A stretch of DNA of 64,000 nt, taken from NCBI GenBank assembly GCA_964514215.1, contig CAZEPW010000005.1, forward strand, positions 1 to 64,000. Reading direction: 5' to 3'. The translations under genes were made by a program, and so were the position numbers. The stretch comes from CAYQUC01 sp964514215 (GTDB taxonomy: Bacteria > Pseudomonadota > Gammaproteobacteria > UBA6429 > Thiohalophilaceae). The notes under the pieces were generated by a model. It did not search any database. It had not been told where the DNA came from and saw only the letters and a program-made list of their open reading frames with translations. Positions 45,401-55,028 of this stretch are shown in pieces; position 1 is the stretch's first letter; every line of letters begins with the position of its first letter.

Positions 45401-48400
45401 GCAAAACCCGCCGTACGTGAACTTCCTTTAAGAGTATGCAGCGCTCGAACTAAATCTGATGTAACCGTTTTAAGGTTTTCATTTTCCCAATTAAATATGT
45501 ATTGATGCAATGACTCAATATGAGTTTTGGCCTCAGTTTTATAGATATCCAACAAAACCGGATCAACACCCGTTTTATCGCTGTCATCTAAAACAGAGTC
45601 ACTACTATCGTCTTTCGAATCACTACTGCCCCAAGCACTGGCCTCAAAATCTATTTCACTAAATTTCGCTAACGGTTCTAATTTTGAATCGCTATCATCT
45701 AAAACTATTTTCTCAGCTGATATATCGATATTTTCATCTTGACGATCATCAGCTTCTACTGAACCTTCATGGTCAGGAAAATCTATTTCAACGCCATCAA
45801 TTTCTTGAGATTCAATGACTTTTTGACTTTGTTCGGCTAACTCATCGAGTTCAAAGCCGCTAATTCCTTGAGTGACATCGCTTTCAGATTTTGATTCAAA
45901 TAGACTGTCTGAGCTAATATTGGCATCAAATGTTTCGGGTTGATTAATTTGAAATTCTTCTGAAGTAAAATCACTAACTGAAGTTTCATCCGTCGTTATT
46001 GAATCGACTTGTCCTTCAATATTATCTAAATCTACTTCTTTTCCTAAGCTAAGAGCCTCAGCAACTTCCATTAATTGTAAAATATGATGATCCAGCTTTT
46101 CACCCGTTGTAATTTGATCATACAAAACAGGAAAAGCCAATATAGCCTTTTCTAAAGTTGCCACTACTACCGGGGTAATTTCTATCGCTTCATCAATAAC
46201 GTGATTCAACATATTTTCAAACGACCAGGCAAATTCACCTAGTTCAACGGCACCGACTAACCGTCCGCTACCTTTTAATGTATGAAACGAACGACGCATA
46301 TCTTTTAATGATGTATCATCGTTAGCATTTTCCTTCCAAAGTGAAAATAAACGAATGATATTATCAAATTCTTCTTGAGCTTCTTCCATAAAAATTTCAA
46401 TAATTTCTTCATCAATATCAGCTAAAAAGGTTCGACCTTTATTAGAGCCTGCAACGACATCAAGATTATCCGATTCATCTAAATACGGAGTTACAATCTC
46501 TTCGGTTGGAGTAACTTCAATATTTAAATCATCAGAAATACTACGTTCAGCACTATTTATGGCATCAATATTTTGTGATGATGATACAGATTCGTCCGAT
46601 ACTAAATCAACAAGGGTATCTTTGGCCCAATTTAACGTGTTAATTAAATCATCATTAAATATTTCTTCACCCGATATCACACAATTAAAAATACCTTCCA
46701 TATCTTGAACTGTTTTTAAAGCATTTTCATTGTTTGATTCGACAAGTTGATCTTTAATATCCGAAAAAAGAACGCGTAAATGATTTATATTCTCTACATT
46801 CAAACTATCATCAAACCAAGCAGCTAAGGTTTCGGGAAGTTTGGAAATTGCTGATAACTTTTCACCGGCAATAGTGTCCCCTGCCTCTATGGATTTTAAT
46901 TCGTCCGTGGGAGGCAGTGTATCCAATTTCCCTAAGTCAAAAGGGTCGGGGGTGCCCTCATTATCGGGAGGCGATTTAGGCTCAATGGTTAAATCAAGAG
47001 GTTTATTATCAACTTCTAATGTTAATTCCGGTTCTAATTTAAATTCTTCACTGGCGGTGCCATCATAATCTAAATTAACAACATCATTTCCAGCGACACT
47101 ATTATCCTCTGTTTTAAAAGTGTCATCTTCTAATGATAATTCGCTGGTATCTAATTCTAAAGCATCAAGATCACTGGTATCCAAAGAATTAGAATCAATT
47201 TCAATTTGAGTTTGTAATCCAATTTCCTGTGTTGCATTGGCATCTTGAGAACTCAAATCCGCAATATCATCAATGTTGCTAATACTACTATCACTTAATG
47301 AAAATGCGTCGCCTCTTATTTTCTTTAAACTCTGTTCTGCAACTTCTAAAATTGCATCTGGTTGCCCCCAATTCTCAGCGAGCGATTCTAAGAAATATTC
47401 AATACTACTAATTGCATCGGCTAACGTTTCTAACGTTACTAGCTCAGGAACTGATTGCTCTGAAATTAAATCTTTTTGTATAAATTGATTACATTCATCT
47501 AATAAATCGGATGCCCGAGTTAAATTAAGAATTGCCAAGCTACCCTGGATTTGTGATAAAAATGAGGGTATCTCAGATAACAAATCATGATTACTAGGAT
47601 CGCGACTAAATGCTGACAATGACTCTTTAACACTTGATAAATCAACTTTTGCTTCACTGATAACAGATTTAAGTAATTTTTGTTTTTCAGCATTTTGTAA
47701 CGTCTGTTCAACGGTATCGTTGTTAAATTTATTGCCTTTTAACTGGCCTAAATCATTGAGCGAGTTTTCAACTGATAATAACGAACCGGCAACATCCATT
47801 AATTCTGTTTCATTAACTTCTTTTTCGCCACTTATCATGGCAGCAAGACGTTGCTTTTGCTCTCTTATAGTCGCACGTTGAATACCTAAACCAAGCATGC
47901 CAAGAGTATCTGACATTTGAGACAAAGAACCCACCAGTGGTGTTAATTGTTCAATGTCTTTGCTTTCTGAACGAACAAAAACATCCAGATTATCTTTTAC
48001 TTGAGTTAATTCTTCCATTAATACTGTTGACACAGTTTGCATTAATGCTGCATTTGGCCCTTCAAGATCAGCTCTGGCTTTCTCAAGTGTTTTAGTATTA
48101 GGCATGATGTCTTGCAGCTTATAAGCTTGTTTAATGCCTTTTACCACATCACCATTGCTAGATGAACAAGAAACATAATAGAGTAAATTTTTAATTAAAT
48201 CTTTTGGCGAGTTTTGTTGATATTGACCTTCACCTTGATCAATTATTTTTTTAATTTCGCGATCAACATTGCCGGCCAATAGTTTTACCGCAATGCTCGA
48301 TTCTAAACCACCTTGGCGCAAACCTTCCATAACACCACTGACAATCCAAAGTAATTTATTAACTTCAGAATCAGTCGCAGCTTCTCGTAATTCATTAACC

Positions 48401-49002
48401 ACTTTCGAAACTAATTTTATTCCTGCAGGAATATTTTTTTCTGTAAACCAATGTAACAAACCAACATGGTAGGAGTGACGTAATTTTTTAGCGAGTTCTT
48501 GTATATTGCCTTCACCGCTATTATTAAGAGCCGATTCTTGTTCGGGTACCGCTATATCCATATTAGGAGAAAACAATGCATTCTCAGTAAGAAGATTCTC
48601 ACCACGGGCAGCGCGCATATCATTTAATAACGGTAGCAAAACTACCGGGATATCATTTTGGCCACCCAATAATTTTTCTAAATAATCGGGCAGTTGCACC
48701 ATGCCTTTAATTAAAACCTGAAAAGTTTCATCTTTATTTGAAACATTACCTTCGCTCAATGCTTGAGTCAAAGTCTCTAACTCTTCGGCAACTAATGATG
48801 CGCCATAGAGCTCCACCATTTTTAATGTGCCGTGTACCTGATGAAGATAGTTTAAACAAAACTTAATTTGAGAATCATCTTCTGGTGATTCTTCATAAAC
48901 CTCTAAAGCTTTTTGAGCTTGTTCTAGAGTTGTATCAATCTCACTTTTTACCCAGCTAAGAGTATTAATATCGAGCTCATGTCTAAATCCTGAATCAGCC
49001 AT
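42460..49002 (-). CDS. chpA: ChpA-like hybrid chemotaxis histidine kinase
   Basis: A 2180-residue multidomain kinase of the Pil-Chp pathway. The N-terminal third contains helical, Hpt-like segments that lack a clear phosphorylation motif. Three canonical Hpt domains follow, with HTLKGS/HTLKGG at about residues 905, 1188 and 1354. Then come a dimerisation segment near 1584, a CheA ATPase domain with NAIAHGIE near 1770 and GRGVGMDVV, a CheW domain, and a C-terminal receiver with the phospho-Asp in DVEMPRMDG (about 2109). Acidic low-complexity linkers separate the domains. Pseudomonas ChpA has eight transfer domains. The start overlaps the PilK-like gene by 8 bases. Confidence 0.93.
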   Translation of the reverse strand: MADSGFRHELDINTLSWVKSEIDTTLEQAQKALEVYEESPEDDSQIKFCLNYLHQVHGTLKMVELYGASLVAEELETLTQALSEGNVSNKDETFQVLIKGMVQLPDYLEKLLGGQNDIPVVLLPLLNDMRAARGENLLTENALFSPNMDIAVPEQESALNNSGEGNIQELAKKLRHSYHVGLLHWFTEKNIPAGIKLVSKVVNELREAATDSEVNKLLWIVSGVMEGLRQGGLESSIAVKLLAGNVDREIKKIIDQGEGQYQQNSPKDLIKNLLYYVSCSSSNGDVVKGIKQAYKLQDIMPNTKTLEKARADLEGPNAALMQTVSTVLMEELTQVKDNLDVFVRSESKDIEQLTPLVGSLSQMSDTLGMLGLGIQRATIREQKQRLAAMISGEKEVNETELMDVAGSLLSVENSLNDLGQLKGNKFNNDTVEQTLQNAEKQKLLKSVISEAKVDLSSVKESLSAFSRDPSNHDLLSEIPSFLSQIQGSLAILNLTRASDLLDECNQFIQKDLISEQSVPELVTLETLADAISSIEYFLESLAENWGQPDAILEVAEQSLKKIRGDAFSLSDSSISNIDDIADLSSQDANATQEIGLQTQIEIDSNSLDTSDLDALELDTSELSLEDDTFKTEDNSVAGNDVVNLDYDGTASEEFKLEPELTLEVDNKPLDLTIEPKSPPDNEGTPDPFDLGKLDTLPPTDELKSIEAGDTIAGEKLSAISKLPETLAAWFDDSLNVENINHLRVLFSDIKDQLVESNNENALKTVQDMEGIFNCVISGEEIFNDDLINTLNWAKDTLVDLVSDESVSSSQNIDAINSAERSISDDLNIEVTPTEEIVTPYLDESDNLDVVAGSNKGRTFLADIDEEIIEIFMEEAQEEFDNIIRLFSLWKENANDDTSLKDMRRSFHTLKGSGRLVGAVELGEFAWSFENMLNHVIDEAIEITPVVVATLEKAILAFPVLYDQITTGEKLDHHILQLMEVAEALSLGKEVDLDNIEGQVDSITTDETSVSDFTSEEFQINQPETFDANISSDSLFESKSESDVTQGISGFELDELAEQSQKVIESQEIDGVEIDFPDHEGSVEADDRQDENIDISAEKIVLDDSDSKLEPLAKFSEIDFEASAWGSSDSKDDSSDSVLDDSDKTGVDPVLLDIYKTEAKTHIESLHQYIFNWENENLKTVTSDLVRALHTLKGSSRTAGFAALADTCSEFEKIAKFLEENEQQLTPVILTALKDNVVFAEAVIASVENSENDIPDHEQLYQHIIELYNGLIYDDTPIPEEQTQPVFEAPDLTPNRPTNTDFEQQATVSHDYDEELLEIFLEEGVEILEDSDNCIHNWVDDRDNSSHIEALQRYLHTLKGGARMAGITEVGNLAHSTESVLTAIVQGDLEINDDMFNILQKSHDQLLKMLEQIASRQALDTGGELLNQIEALVSGEPILNAVIEEEYEGLPTEENIISDQDDTINELSPTMEPEENIVSIDQSSTAELREIENEPTTDLVDEQLDESADEIVEEFDESQLAGKISESLYENLSDTSDIVDLYDNVTAIDGSGLPSIVEPVVADISPADKKEITTRRGSGEQVRVRADLLDSLVNFAGEVSIYRSRMEQQVNTFRYNLVEFDDTVLRLRSQLRQFEIETETQMQSRYQNETGRTHADFDPLEFDRFTQMQQLSRGMLESLNDLDSLRGILSNLTRESETLLVQQSRVNTELQEGLMRTRMVPFSGQVSRLRRIVRQTAEELNKQVELKLSGVENEIDRTVLERILAPLEHMLRNAIAHGIESPEQREKEGKPKKGVIDLIVDRDGSDLIVTVSDDGQGLNLDAIRKKALELGNIEDDSNISDQVLYDMILEPGFSTATDITQISGRGVGMDVVNSEVQQLGGVFNIESQHGVGSKFSIRLPLTLSITRALMVHIADETFALPLLSVQGIERIQTEQVTQLLKDKNSNYHWVGEDYKLIHLASEMGLAKVDVSQDNKMVPLLLVQSGEYRAAIVVDHLIGSREIVVKNIGPELSVLRGISGATIMGDGSVVLILDLSVLIQLTMAIDYESDLIETIEEETEKVPNIMVVDDSITVRKVTTRFLERNEMNVITAKDGVDALAQLLDFVPDVMLLDVEMPRMDGFELANNMRNDDRLKNIPIIMITSRTGEKHRQRAMDIGVNAYIGKPYQEIELLENIQNLLQK

Positions 49003-49903
49003 TATATTTGCCTTCCTCTAATCGCTTAAATGCAAGCACATGATTCTCGGATATCTGCTTCACTAAAGAGTTTTGCCAAGATGTGATTTCTCCTGGACCT
49101 AACACTAATAACCCTCCTGGTTTTAGTCTGGTAACAAGTTGATCTAATATTTTGATACGTTTTTCTCGCTTGAAATAAATAAGTACATTTTGACAATAAA
49201 TTATATCCATATCAGCAATACATGCATTACCCATATTCATTAAATTTAATTTAGAAAAACATATTCGATCACGTATTGAATCAACGATTCTGTAGTGATC
49301 TAAATCCATCGGCATAAAATATTCTCTTAAATATTCTACCGGTAGATTTGTTAATCGATTACGGTGGTAAACACCATTGCGACCTTTCGCAATTGCCGTG
49401 CCGCTAATATCACTAGCAAAAACACCTAGGTATCCTTCAATATTATTAATACGCATAAAATAATCGAGTGCAATCGCTATTGAATAGGGCTCTTCACCGG
49501 TAGCACAACCAACACTCCAAATTTGTATCGAATTTTGATTGCCTATAATTCCTGTTTTTGAGGTTAGATAGTTCTTTCCAACTAATTCTAATGCGCCCTT
49601 ATCTCTAAAAAATCGTGTTTCATGTACAGTTAAACGATCCACTAATACTTCCCATTCAATAATTCCGGCGTTTGAGTTAGAGGTAAGTAACGTGTAATAA
49701 GCATCTAGCTGAGTTAAACCAAGTTCGTGCATTCGAATTAATAAATTAGAAGTGAGAAAGGATTTTCGGTCGACCGACAAACTAACGCCAGTTCGTTGCT
49801 CCATTAAAGTTTGCCATAGACAAAACTCATCATCACTTAACACAGGTGTTTCATCAAGTGTCCAATGAGATGTGTTTTCAACTATGTCAGTAACGGCGTT
49901 CAC
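48995..49903 (-). CDS. pilK: CheR-type methyltransferase, PilK-like
   Basis: A 302-residue SAM-dependent protein-glutamate methyltransferase. VHETRFFRDKGAL, the SAM-binding SVGCATGEEPYSIAI, FASDISGTAIAKGR and CQNVLIYF are the CheR signatures in order. It should methylate the PilJ-like receptor. It uses a GTG start at 49903; no better in-frame start is available near it. The gene overlaps chpA by 8 bases and follows pilJ by 33. Confidence 0.9.
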   Translation of the reverse strand: MNAVTDIVENTSHWTLDETPVLSDDEFCLWQTLMEQRTGVSLSVDRKSFLTSNLLIRMHELGLTQLDAYYTLLTSNSNAGIIEWEVLVDRLTVHETRFFRDKGALELVGKNYLTSKTGIIGNQNSIQIWSVGCATGEEPYSIAIALDYFMRINNIEGYLGVFASDISGTAIAKGRNGVYHRNRLTNLPVEYLREYFMPMDLDHYRIVDSIRDRICFSKLNLMNMGNACIADMDIIYCQNVLIYFKREKRIKILDQLVTRLKPGGLLVLGPGEITSWQNSLVKQISENHVLAFKRLEEGKYNG

Positions 49904-49936
49904 CCTCGGGCTATCTCCAATTCATTAACTCTGTAT

Positions 49937-51964
49937 TTAAGCTGGTAGCTTAAAGCCAGCAACAGAGCGACGTAATTCATTTGCCAATTCGGCTAAATTA
50001 CCAATAGATGCCGCTGTTTCATTAGTACCCGCAGAAGTCTGTGTGGTAATTTCTTGAATTACGTTCATGGTATCAGAAATATTTGTAGCGGCATTTGCTT
50101 GTTGCGATGCAGATTCTGAAATATTGGTAATCAAATCTGCCAAATGTTTTGATACTGTTTCAATAGCCTCTAGTGCTTCACCCGCATTTTGCGCAAGATT
50201 GGCTCCAGCTACCACCCCAGTTGTACTATTTTCCATAGAAGCGACCGCTTCATGGGTATCGGTTTGAATTGTTTTCACCAATGCTTCAATTTGTTTTGTT
50301 GCATCAGCTGATCGTTCAGCCAGTCGTTGCACCTCATCGGCCACAACCGCGAAACCCCGACCGGCATCACCGGCCATAGCAGCCTGAATAGCAGCATTTA
50401 GTGATAGAATATTGGTTTGTTCTGCAATATCGTTAATCAATTCAACAATATCTCCAATTTCCTGTGAGCTTTCACCCAAACGTTTAATTCGTTTTGATGT
50501 TTCTTGAATTTGCTCACGAATATTATCCATACCATTAATGGTTTTTTGCACCGCATCGGCACCTTTATTTGCCATGGACACTGATTTGTTCGCTTCGTTT
50601 GCAAGTTCGCCAGCATGGCTAGAAACCGCCTCAATCGACACGGCCATTTCATTAATCGCAGTACTCGCTGCTGTAATTTGTTGTGCTTGATGGTCACTCG
50701 CTTCAGCTAAATGCATTGCAGTTGCTTGTGACTGTTGTGCCGCTGATGATACTTGATTGGTTGTATCGTTAATGGCCATAACCAAGGTACGCAATGCATC
50801 AATGGTGTAGTTGATGGAATCTGAAATCGCGCCGGTAATATCTTCGGTAACGGTTGCTTCTACCGTTAAATCACCATCAGCCAAATCACCCATTTCATCA
50901 AGTAAGCGTAAAATAGCTTGTTGATTTCGTTTATTGGTTTCTTCCGTTTGAAGCCGTCCAGCTTCCGTGATATTTAACTGCTCTCGGGAATAAATCCAGT
51001 AAGAAAAGGCTAATAATGCGAGTAATACTAGCGATATCAAACCTAACGCTAATGCAGCAAGTGGTAATAACCGTGATTTAATTGATGCTTCATAGGCTGC
51101 GGCAACCTGTTCAATTTGGGCTTCAAGATCTTCACTGCTAGATAAAATCTCATCGGTTGATCCTGAAACTTGAAACATTTCAGGTGAACGTTCCAAAATT
51201 GCACCAACCCGATTACTAATTTTGTTAAATAAAGCAGAAACTAAACCCAATTTTTTACGTGCTTTTGGTTCATTAATTCGCGTAATTCCCATAACGCGAC
51301 TACCGCGTAACATACCTTCAATAACACGTCCGAATAATGCCGCATCACGTCCAAACCTATCCGCTGCGGTTACCGCTTCTTCACCACCTTCTAATACTTG
51401 CCCAACATTACTAGCGATACGTTGAATTAACATCAATTGCCGGGTGGCGGTGTAAACCTGATTTGCCGGTGCATTTTGATCCGACATGATAATCACAACT
51501 TCATCGGTCAGTGCCAGCAAGGTTGGAATCGACTCATTAATTCCTAAAATATTCTTTCTCATGGAGCGCACTGTTTCGCGCCGCGAAATAATAGTATCAA
51601 CGTTTTTACTGTAACTTGCCCACATCGTGGAAAGTGTATCCAAAGATTGTACACCCGACATGTCCTTTGCCGTGCCTTGCTGATAGCTTAAAATTGCTTC
51701 AAATTCATCACGAGTTATTTGTAAGGTTGGGAATGCATCGAGTTGTCCTCGTGCAGCCTGTGATGCAAGCTTTGCAATTGACTGAGACAAAACACGTTGA
51801 TCACCAATCTTTGCAATAAAAACTTTATCATTGCTATCGTCAAAATTAACTTTAAGATAGGCTAGCCCCATCAGCACCACGGATACAACTAATGCTGCAA
51901 TCAGGCCGACTAAGATCTTACCACTACCAAGTATTGATGTTGTTGCTGAATTTAATGCCGTCAT
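49937..51964 (-). CDS. pilJ: PilJ-like methyl-accepting chemotaxis protein
   Basis: A 675-residue inner-membrane receptor. It has a transmembrane segment near residues 14-34, a roughly 270-residue periplasmic region, a second transmembrane segment near 302-325, a HAMP-like linker, and a long cytoplasmic coiled coil. The hairpin tip carries DIAEQTNILSLNAAIQAAMAG, which differs slightly from the common IEAARAGE, as in PilJ. It should sense surface or pilus state and signal to ChpA through PilI. Its neighbours match the pilGHIJK-chpA order. Confidence 0.93.
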   Translation of the reverse strand: MTALNSATTSILGSGKILVGLIAALVVSVVLMGLAYLKVNFDDSNDKVFIAKIGDQRVLSQSIAKLASQAARGQLDAFPTLQITRDEFEAILSYQQGTAKDMSGVQSLDTLSTMWASYSKNVDTIISRRETVRSMRKNILGINESIPTLLALTDEVVIIMSDQNAPANQVYTATRQLMLIQRIASNVGQVLEGGEEAVTAADRFGRDAALFGRVIEGMLRGSRVMGITRINEPKARKKLGLVSALFNKISNRVGAILERSPEMFQVSGSTDEILSSSEDLEAQIEQVAAAYEASIKSRLLPLAALALGLISLVLLALLAFSYWIYSREQLNITEAGRLQTEETNKRNQQAILRLLDEMGDLADGDLTVEATVTEDITGAISDSINYTIDALRTLVMAINDTTNQVSSAAQQSQATAMHLAEASDHQAQQITAASTAINEMAVSIEAVSSHAGELANEANKSVSMANKGADAVQKTINGMDNIREQIQETSKRIKRLGESSQEIGDIVELINDIAEQTNILSLNAAIQAAMAGDAGRGFAVVADEVQRLAERSADATKQIEALVKTIQTDTHEAVASMENSTTGVVAGANLAQNAGEALEAIETVSKHLADLITNISESASQQANAATNISDTMNVIQEITTQTSAGTNETAASIGNLAELANELRRSVAGFKLPA

Positions 51965-52027
51965 TTTACATTTCTCTTTTTCGAGTTTTAGTTCTTGATA
52001 CTTAAATTATTTACATTATTCATGAGT

Positions 52028-52585
52028 TTACGCTATTCGAGCAGCAACTTGATGAAAAGCTGTGCTAGAAGATATTTTGCCCATATCAAACAAGCCCCAA
52101 AGCAAATCATTTTGAACATATGAGCCTAATATATAGGGCTGTATAAATTCATCAGCATTTGGTAAATCGTCTTGTCGGTCTGTCGTAAAAAAATGCCGCA
52201 TACCATAAACTTCATCAACCATGAAACCGGCAACACCGCCATCTTCTTTTATAACTAACATTCGCGTACGTTTTTCTTGTTTCACCGTTCCGGCGTTTAA
52301 CAAGACTCGTAAATCAATAATGGGAATTAAGGTACCACGAACATTAGCCAGACCTTTAACCCACGGCTGAGCACCAGGAATTCGAGTGAAACTGGGTATT
52401 GATAAAATCTCACTAACACTATCCATCTCAAGCACTAAGCGCACCTCACCAAGACGAAATCCAACACCACTCCAGGTATTTCGAATTTCAAGCTGCATGG
52501 GTAAACCCATTGCATGATGACGACTACGTGATTCGAGTTCACGCAGCAGTGTAATCGGGTCAAGCTTATGCAGTGAATTAGACAC
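52028..52585 (-). CDS. pilI: CheW-like adaptor PilI
   Basis: A 185-residue CheW-domain protein linking PilJ to ChpA. Typical segments are VGFRLGEVRLVLEMDSVSEI, PWVKGLANVRGTLIPIIDLR and VAGFMVDEVYGM. It starts with GTG at 52585; a GGAG lies 12 bases upstream, somewhat far. It is the third gene of the pilG-H-I-J block, 8 bases after pilH. Confidence 0.9.
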   Translation of the reverse strand: MSNSLHKLDPITLLRELESRSRHHAMGLPMQLEIRNTWSGVGFRLGEVRLVLEMDSVSEILSIPSFTRIPGAQPWVKGLANVRGTLIPIIDLRVLLNAGTVKQEKRTRMLVIKEDGGVAGFMVDEVYGMRHFFTTDRQDDLPNADEFIQPYILGSYVQNDLLWGLFDMGKISSSTAFHQVAARIA

Positions 52586-52593
52586 TAAAACAC

Positions 52594-52959
52594 TTAGCTC
52601 CCAATCATCGCATTAATTTTCTGTAATAATTTTTCTTCATCAACCGGCTTGGTGATATATTCTTTTGCACCTTGACGTAAGCCCCACACTCGATCCGTTT
52701 CTTGATCTTTAGTTGATACTATAATAATAGGTATATGTTGTGTTTTTGGATCTTTAGTAATAGCCCTGGTTGCTTGAAAACCGTTTAACCCAGGCATCAC
52801 AACATCCATTAAAATGAGTTCGGGCATTTCTTTTGAAGCGCAATCGATACCTTCCTCACCATTGCTAGCAGTTAAGACTTCAAAGCCATTTCGTTCTAAA
52901 ATTCCACGAATTACATGAATCTCAGTTGGCGAGTCATCAACTATTAATACTCGTGCCAT
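52594..52959 (-). CDS. pilH: CheY-like response regulator PilH
   Basis: A 121-residue stand-alone receiver domain. VLIVDDSPTE holds the acidic pocket, ILMDVVMPGLNGF the phospho-Asp, and IVSTKDQETD and AKEYITKPV the switch Thr/Ser and Lys. In twitching systems PilH influences pilus retraction or acts as a phosphate sink. A TAGGAG site precedes the ATG. It is separated from pilG by nearly 200 bases, more than usual. Confidence 0.92.
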   Translation of the reverse strand: MARVLIVDDSPTEIHVIRGILERNGFEVLTASNGEEGIDCASKEMPELILMDVVMPGLNGFQATRAITKDPKTQHIPIIIVSTKDQETDRVWGLRQGAKEYITKPVDEEKLLQKINAMIGS

Positions 52960-53155
52960 TTTAATCTCCTAAAATAAATCTCAAGTTTTATGGTCTTATT
53001 TTGTCTATAAAACCATTTGTATAAACGTAAGTGCCAACGAAAAACTAAAGCATCCAAGCTAGTATCGTCCTTTATAAATTTCCTTTTGAATGCGACTATT
53101 GGTTAGAACTTGCTTGTTATTACCGACTCTAATCTAGAGCTTTAGAATTAATACA

Positions 53156-53566
53156 TTAAACCTCACTAAATACGTGGCGCTTAATAGCACCGAGTAATTC
53201 TTCTTTAGTGAAGGGCTTCGTTAAATATTGTTCAGAACCAACAATACGCCCACGGGCGCGATCAAACAAACCATCTTTGCTGGATAACATTATCACGGGT
53301 GTTTTTTGAAAAACTTTGTTGTTCTTGATTAATGCAGTAGTCTGATAACCATCAAGTCGAGGCATCATAATATCAACAAATATTATATCGGGATGATTAT
53401 CAGCTATTTTAGCTAAAGCTTCAAAACCATCTGTTGCCGTTATTACATCACAACCAACTTTCTTAAGCAGAGTCTCAGCAGTTCTACGGATAGTTTTACT
53501 ATCATCAATTACCATTACTTTTAAATTTTGATAACTGTTTTCATCTGTCATTTTATTTGCCAGCAT
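53156..53566 (-). CDS. pilG: CheY-like response regulator PilG
   Basis: A 136-residue receiver domain with VMVIDDSKTIRR, FVDIMMPRLDGYQ (phospho-Asp), IMLSSKDGLFDRARGRIVGSE, and the Lys in LTKPF. The segments KKVGCDVITATDGFEAL and GRIVGSEQYLTKPF are those of PilG, which promotes pilus extension signalling. Two starts are possible, ATG at 53566 or ATG at 53551, and neither has a strong ribosome site. It is the first gene of the chemosensory block and is divergent from gshB. Confidence 0.92.
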   Translation of the reverse strand: MLANKMTDENSYQNLKVMVIDDSKTIRRTAETLLKKVGCDVITATDGFEALAKIADNHPDIIFVDIMMPRLDGYQTTALIKNNKVFQKTPVIMLSSKDGLFDRARGRIVGSEQYLTKPFTKEELLGAIKRHVFSEV

Positions 53567-54028
53567 ATTTTTTGTTCCAAGCCATAACGTCGATTATCGA
53601 ACCTTTTCTTAGGGCATATCCCACAGTTAAATTGTAGCCTGTTATTTAACATAGATTTGAGAAACAGTCCATAAGTATCCATATTTTATAGGATATTTTA
53701 AAATTTCGAAACTCCAAACTCACTAATCTCACACTATATTTAGGTCTATCATTAATCGCAATGTAAAATTATATTATTCCACTAAGTTCTCAAGGTAATT
53801 ACGAAATAATTCGGTAATTCAGTTAGCTTGAGATATAACACCAATCCTTCTAATGAAAGACTACTTAAAAGATATCGGCAAGAAGCCCATAAACTTGAAA
53901 AATGTGTTATAGACAAACCTAAATCGACTTAAGCGATTTTTTAATCAAACTAGTCAAACTTATTCACATAGTAGTAGCATAGCTCATTACAGAAATTTGA
54001 AACCACAAAAACTAAGGAATACCCTAAA
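53567..54028. other. 462-bp divergent intergenic region between pilG and gshB
   Basis: No protein gene or known RNA was found. The region is very AT-rich and should hold the promoters of both pilG and gshB. A small hairpin with a T-run, AAATCG (53921-53926) with CGATTT (53934-53939) and six T residues ending at 53942, could end a short transcript. A TTGAGA element around 53830-53835 lies upstream, but spacing to TCTAAT is only 15 bases, so an sRNA is no more than possible. Confidence 0.3.
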
Positions 54029-55012
54029 ATGCCTAAGATAGCAAAAAGCACTAACAATCCAGCCATTCGGTTAGGCATGATTATGGATCCAATTGCCAAC
54101 ATTAAACCCTATAAAGACAGTAGTTTTGCTGTTTTACTCGAAGCTCAAAAACGTGGTTGGGAACTGTTCTTTATTCTTCAAGAAAACTTAGCGGTTATCA
54201 ATAATGAAATTTGTGCAACTGCTCAATCTTTAAGCGTTATCGATGACAAAAACAACTGGTATACATTACAACCCGAACAACAGCTTATTCTATCAGAATT
54301 AGATGTGGTTTTTATGCGTAAAGATCCTCCTTTTGATATGGATTACATATTTAGCACGCTTTTATTAGACAAACTTCATGCCGCGGGTACCTTGGTGGTC
54401 AATCATCCACAAAGTTTGCGAGACTGTAACGAGAAAATTTTTGCCAGTAATTTTCCACAATGTTCACCTGCGACGCTAATTACCAGCCAAAAAAATCAAA
54501 TAATTGAATTTTTAAAGCAACAACAAGACATTATCGTAAAGCCACTCGATGGCATGGGTGGTGCGTCCATCTTTCGCATACAAAAATCCGATCCAAATAT
54601 CAATGTCATTATTGAAACAATGACCAATTTTGGAAAAAAATTAATTATGGTACAAGCATTCATTCCAGAGATAACTCAGGGTGATAAAAGAATCATACTC
54701 ATTGATGGCGAACCAGTCGCTTATGCACTCGCAAGGATCCCAACCAAAGGTGAAACCCGTGCCAACATCGCGGCAGGTGGAACCGGCGTCGGTGTCGCAC
54801 TAACGGAGCGCGATTACTGGATTTGTGCGCAGATTGCGCCAGAATTAAAAAAACGTGGATTACTGTTTGTGGGTATTGATGTCATTGGTGATTTTTTAAC
54901 CGAAATCAATGTGACCAGCCCCACCTGCATTCGCGAGCTCGATTCGCTCTATAACCTGAATATCAGCGCAAGTTTACTTGATGTCATTAGCAAAAAATTA
55001 TCTCGACACTAA
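54029..55012 (+). CDS. gshB: Glutathione synthetase
   Basis: ATP-grasp ligase that adds glycine to gamma-glutamylcysteine. The 327-residue length is normal. Motifs are LGMIMDPIANIKPYKDSSF at the N terminus, VFMRKDPPFDMDYI, IVKPLDGMGGASIF, the glycine-rich GETRANIAAGGTGVGV, and GIDVIGDFLTEINVTSPT. It is divergent from pilG, as in Pseudomonas. The start follows AAGGAATACC. Confidence 0.97.
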   Translation: MPKIAKSTNNPAIRLGMIMDPIANIKPYKDSSFAVLLEAQKRGWELFFILQENLAVINNEICATAQSLSVIDDKNNWYTLQPEQQLILSELDVVFMRKDPPFDMDYIFSTLLLDKLHAAGTLVVNHPQSLRDCNEKIFASNFPQCSPATLITSQKNQIIEFLKQQQDIIVKPLDGMGGASIFRIQKSDPNINVIIETMTNFGKKLIMVQAFIPEITQGDKRIILIDGEPVAYALARIPTKGETRANIAAGGTGVGVALTERDYWICAQIAPELKKRGLLFVGIDVIGDFLTEINVTSPTCIRELDSLYNLNISASLLDVISKKLSRH

Positions 55013-55028
55013 AAATAATTAAACTTTT

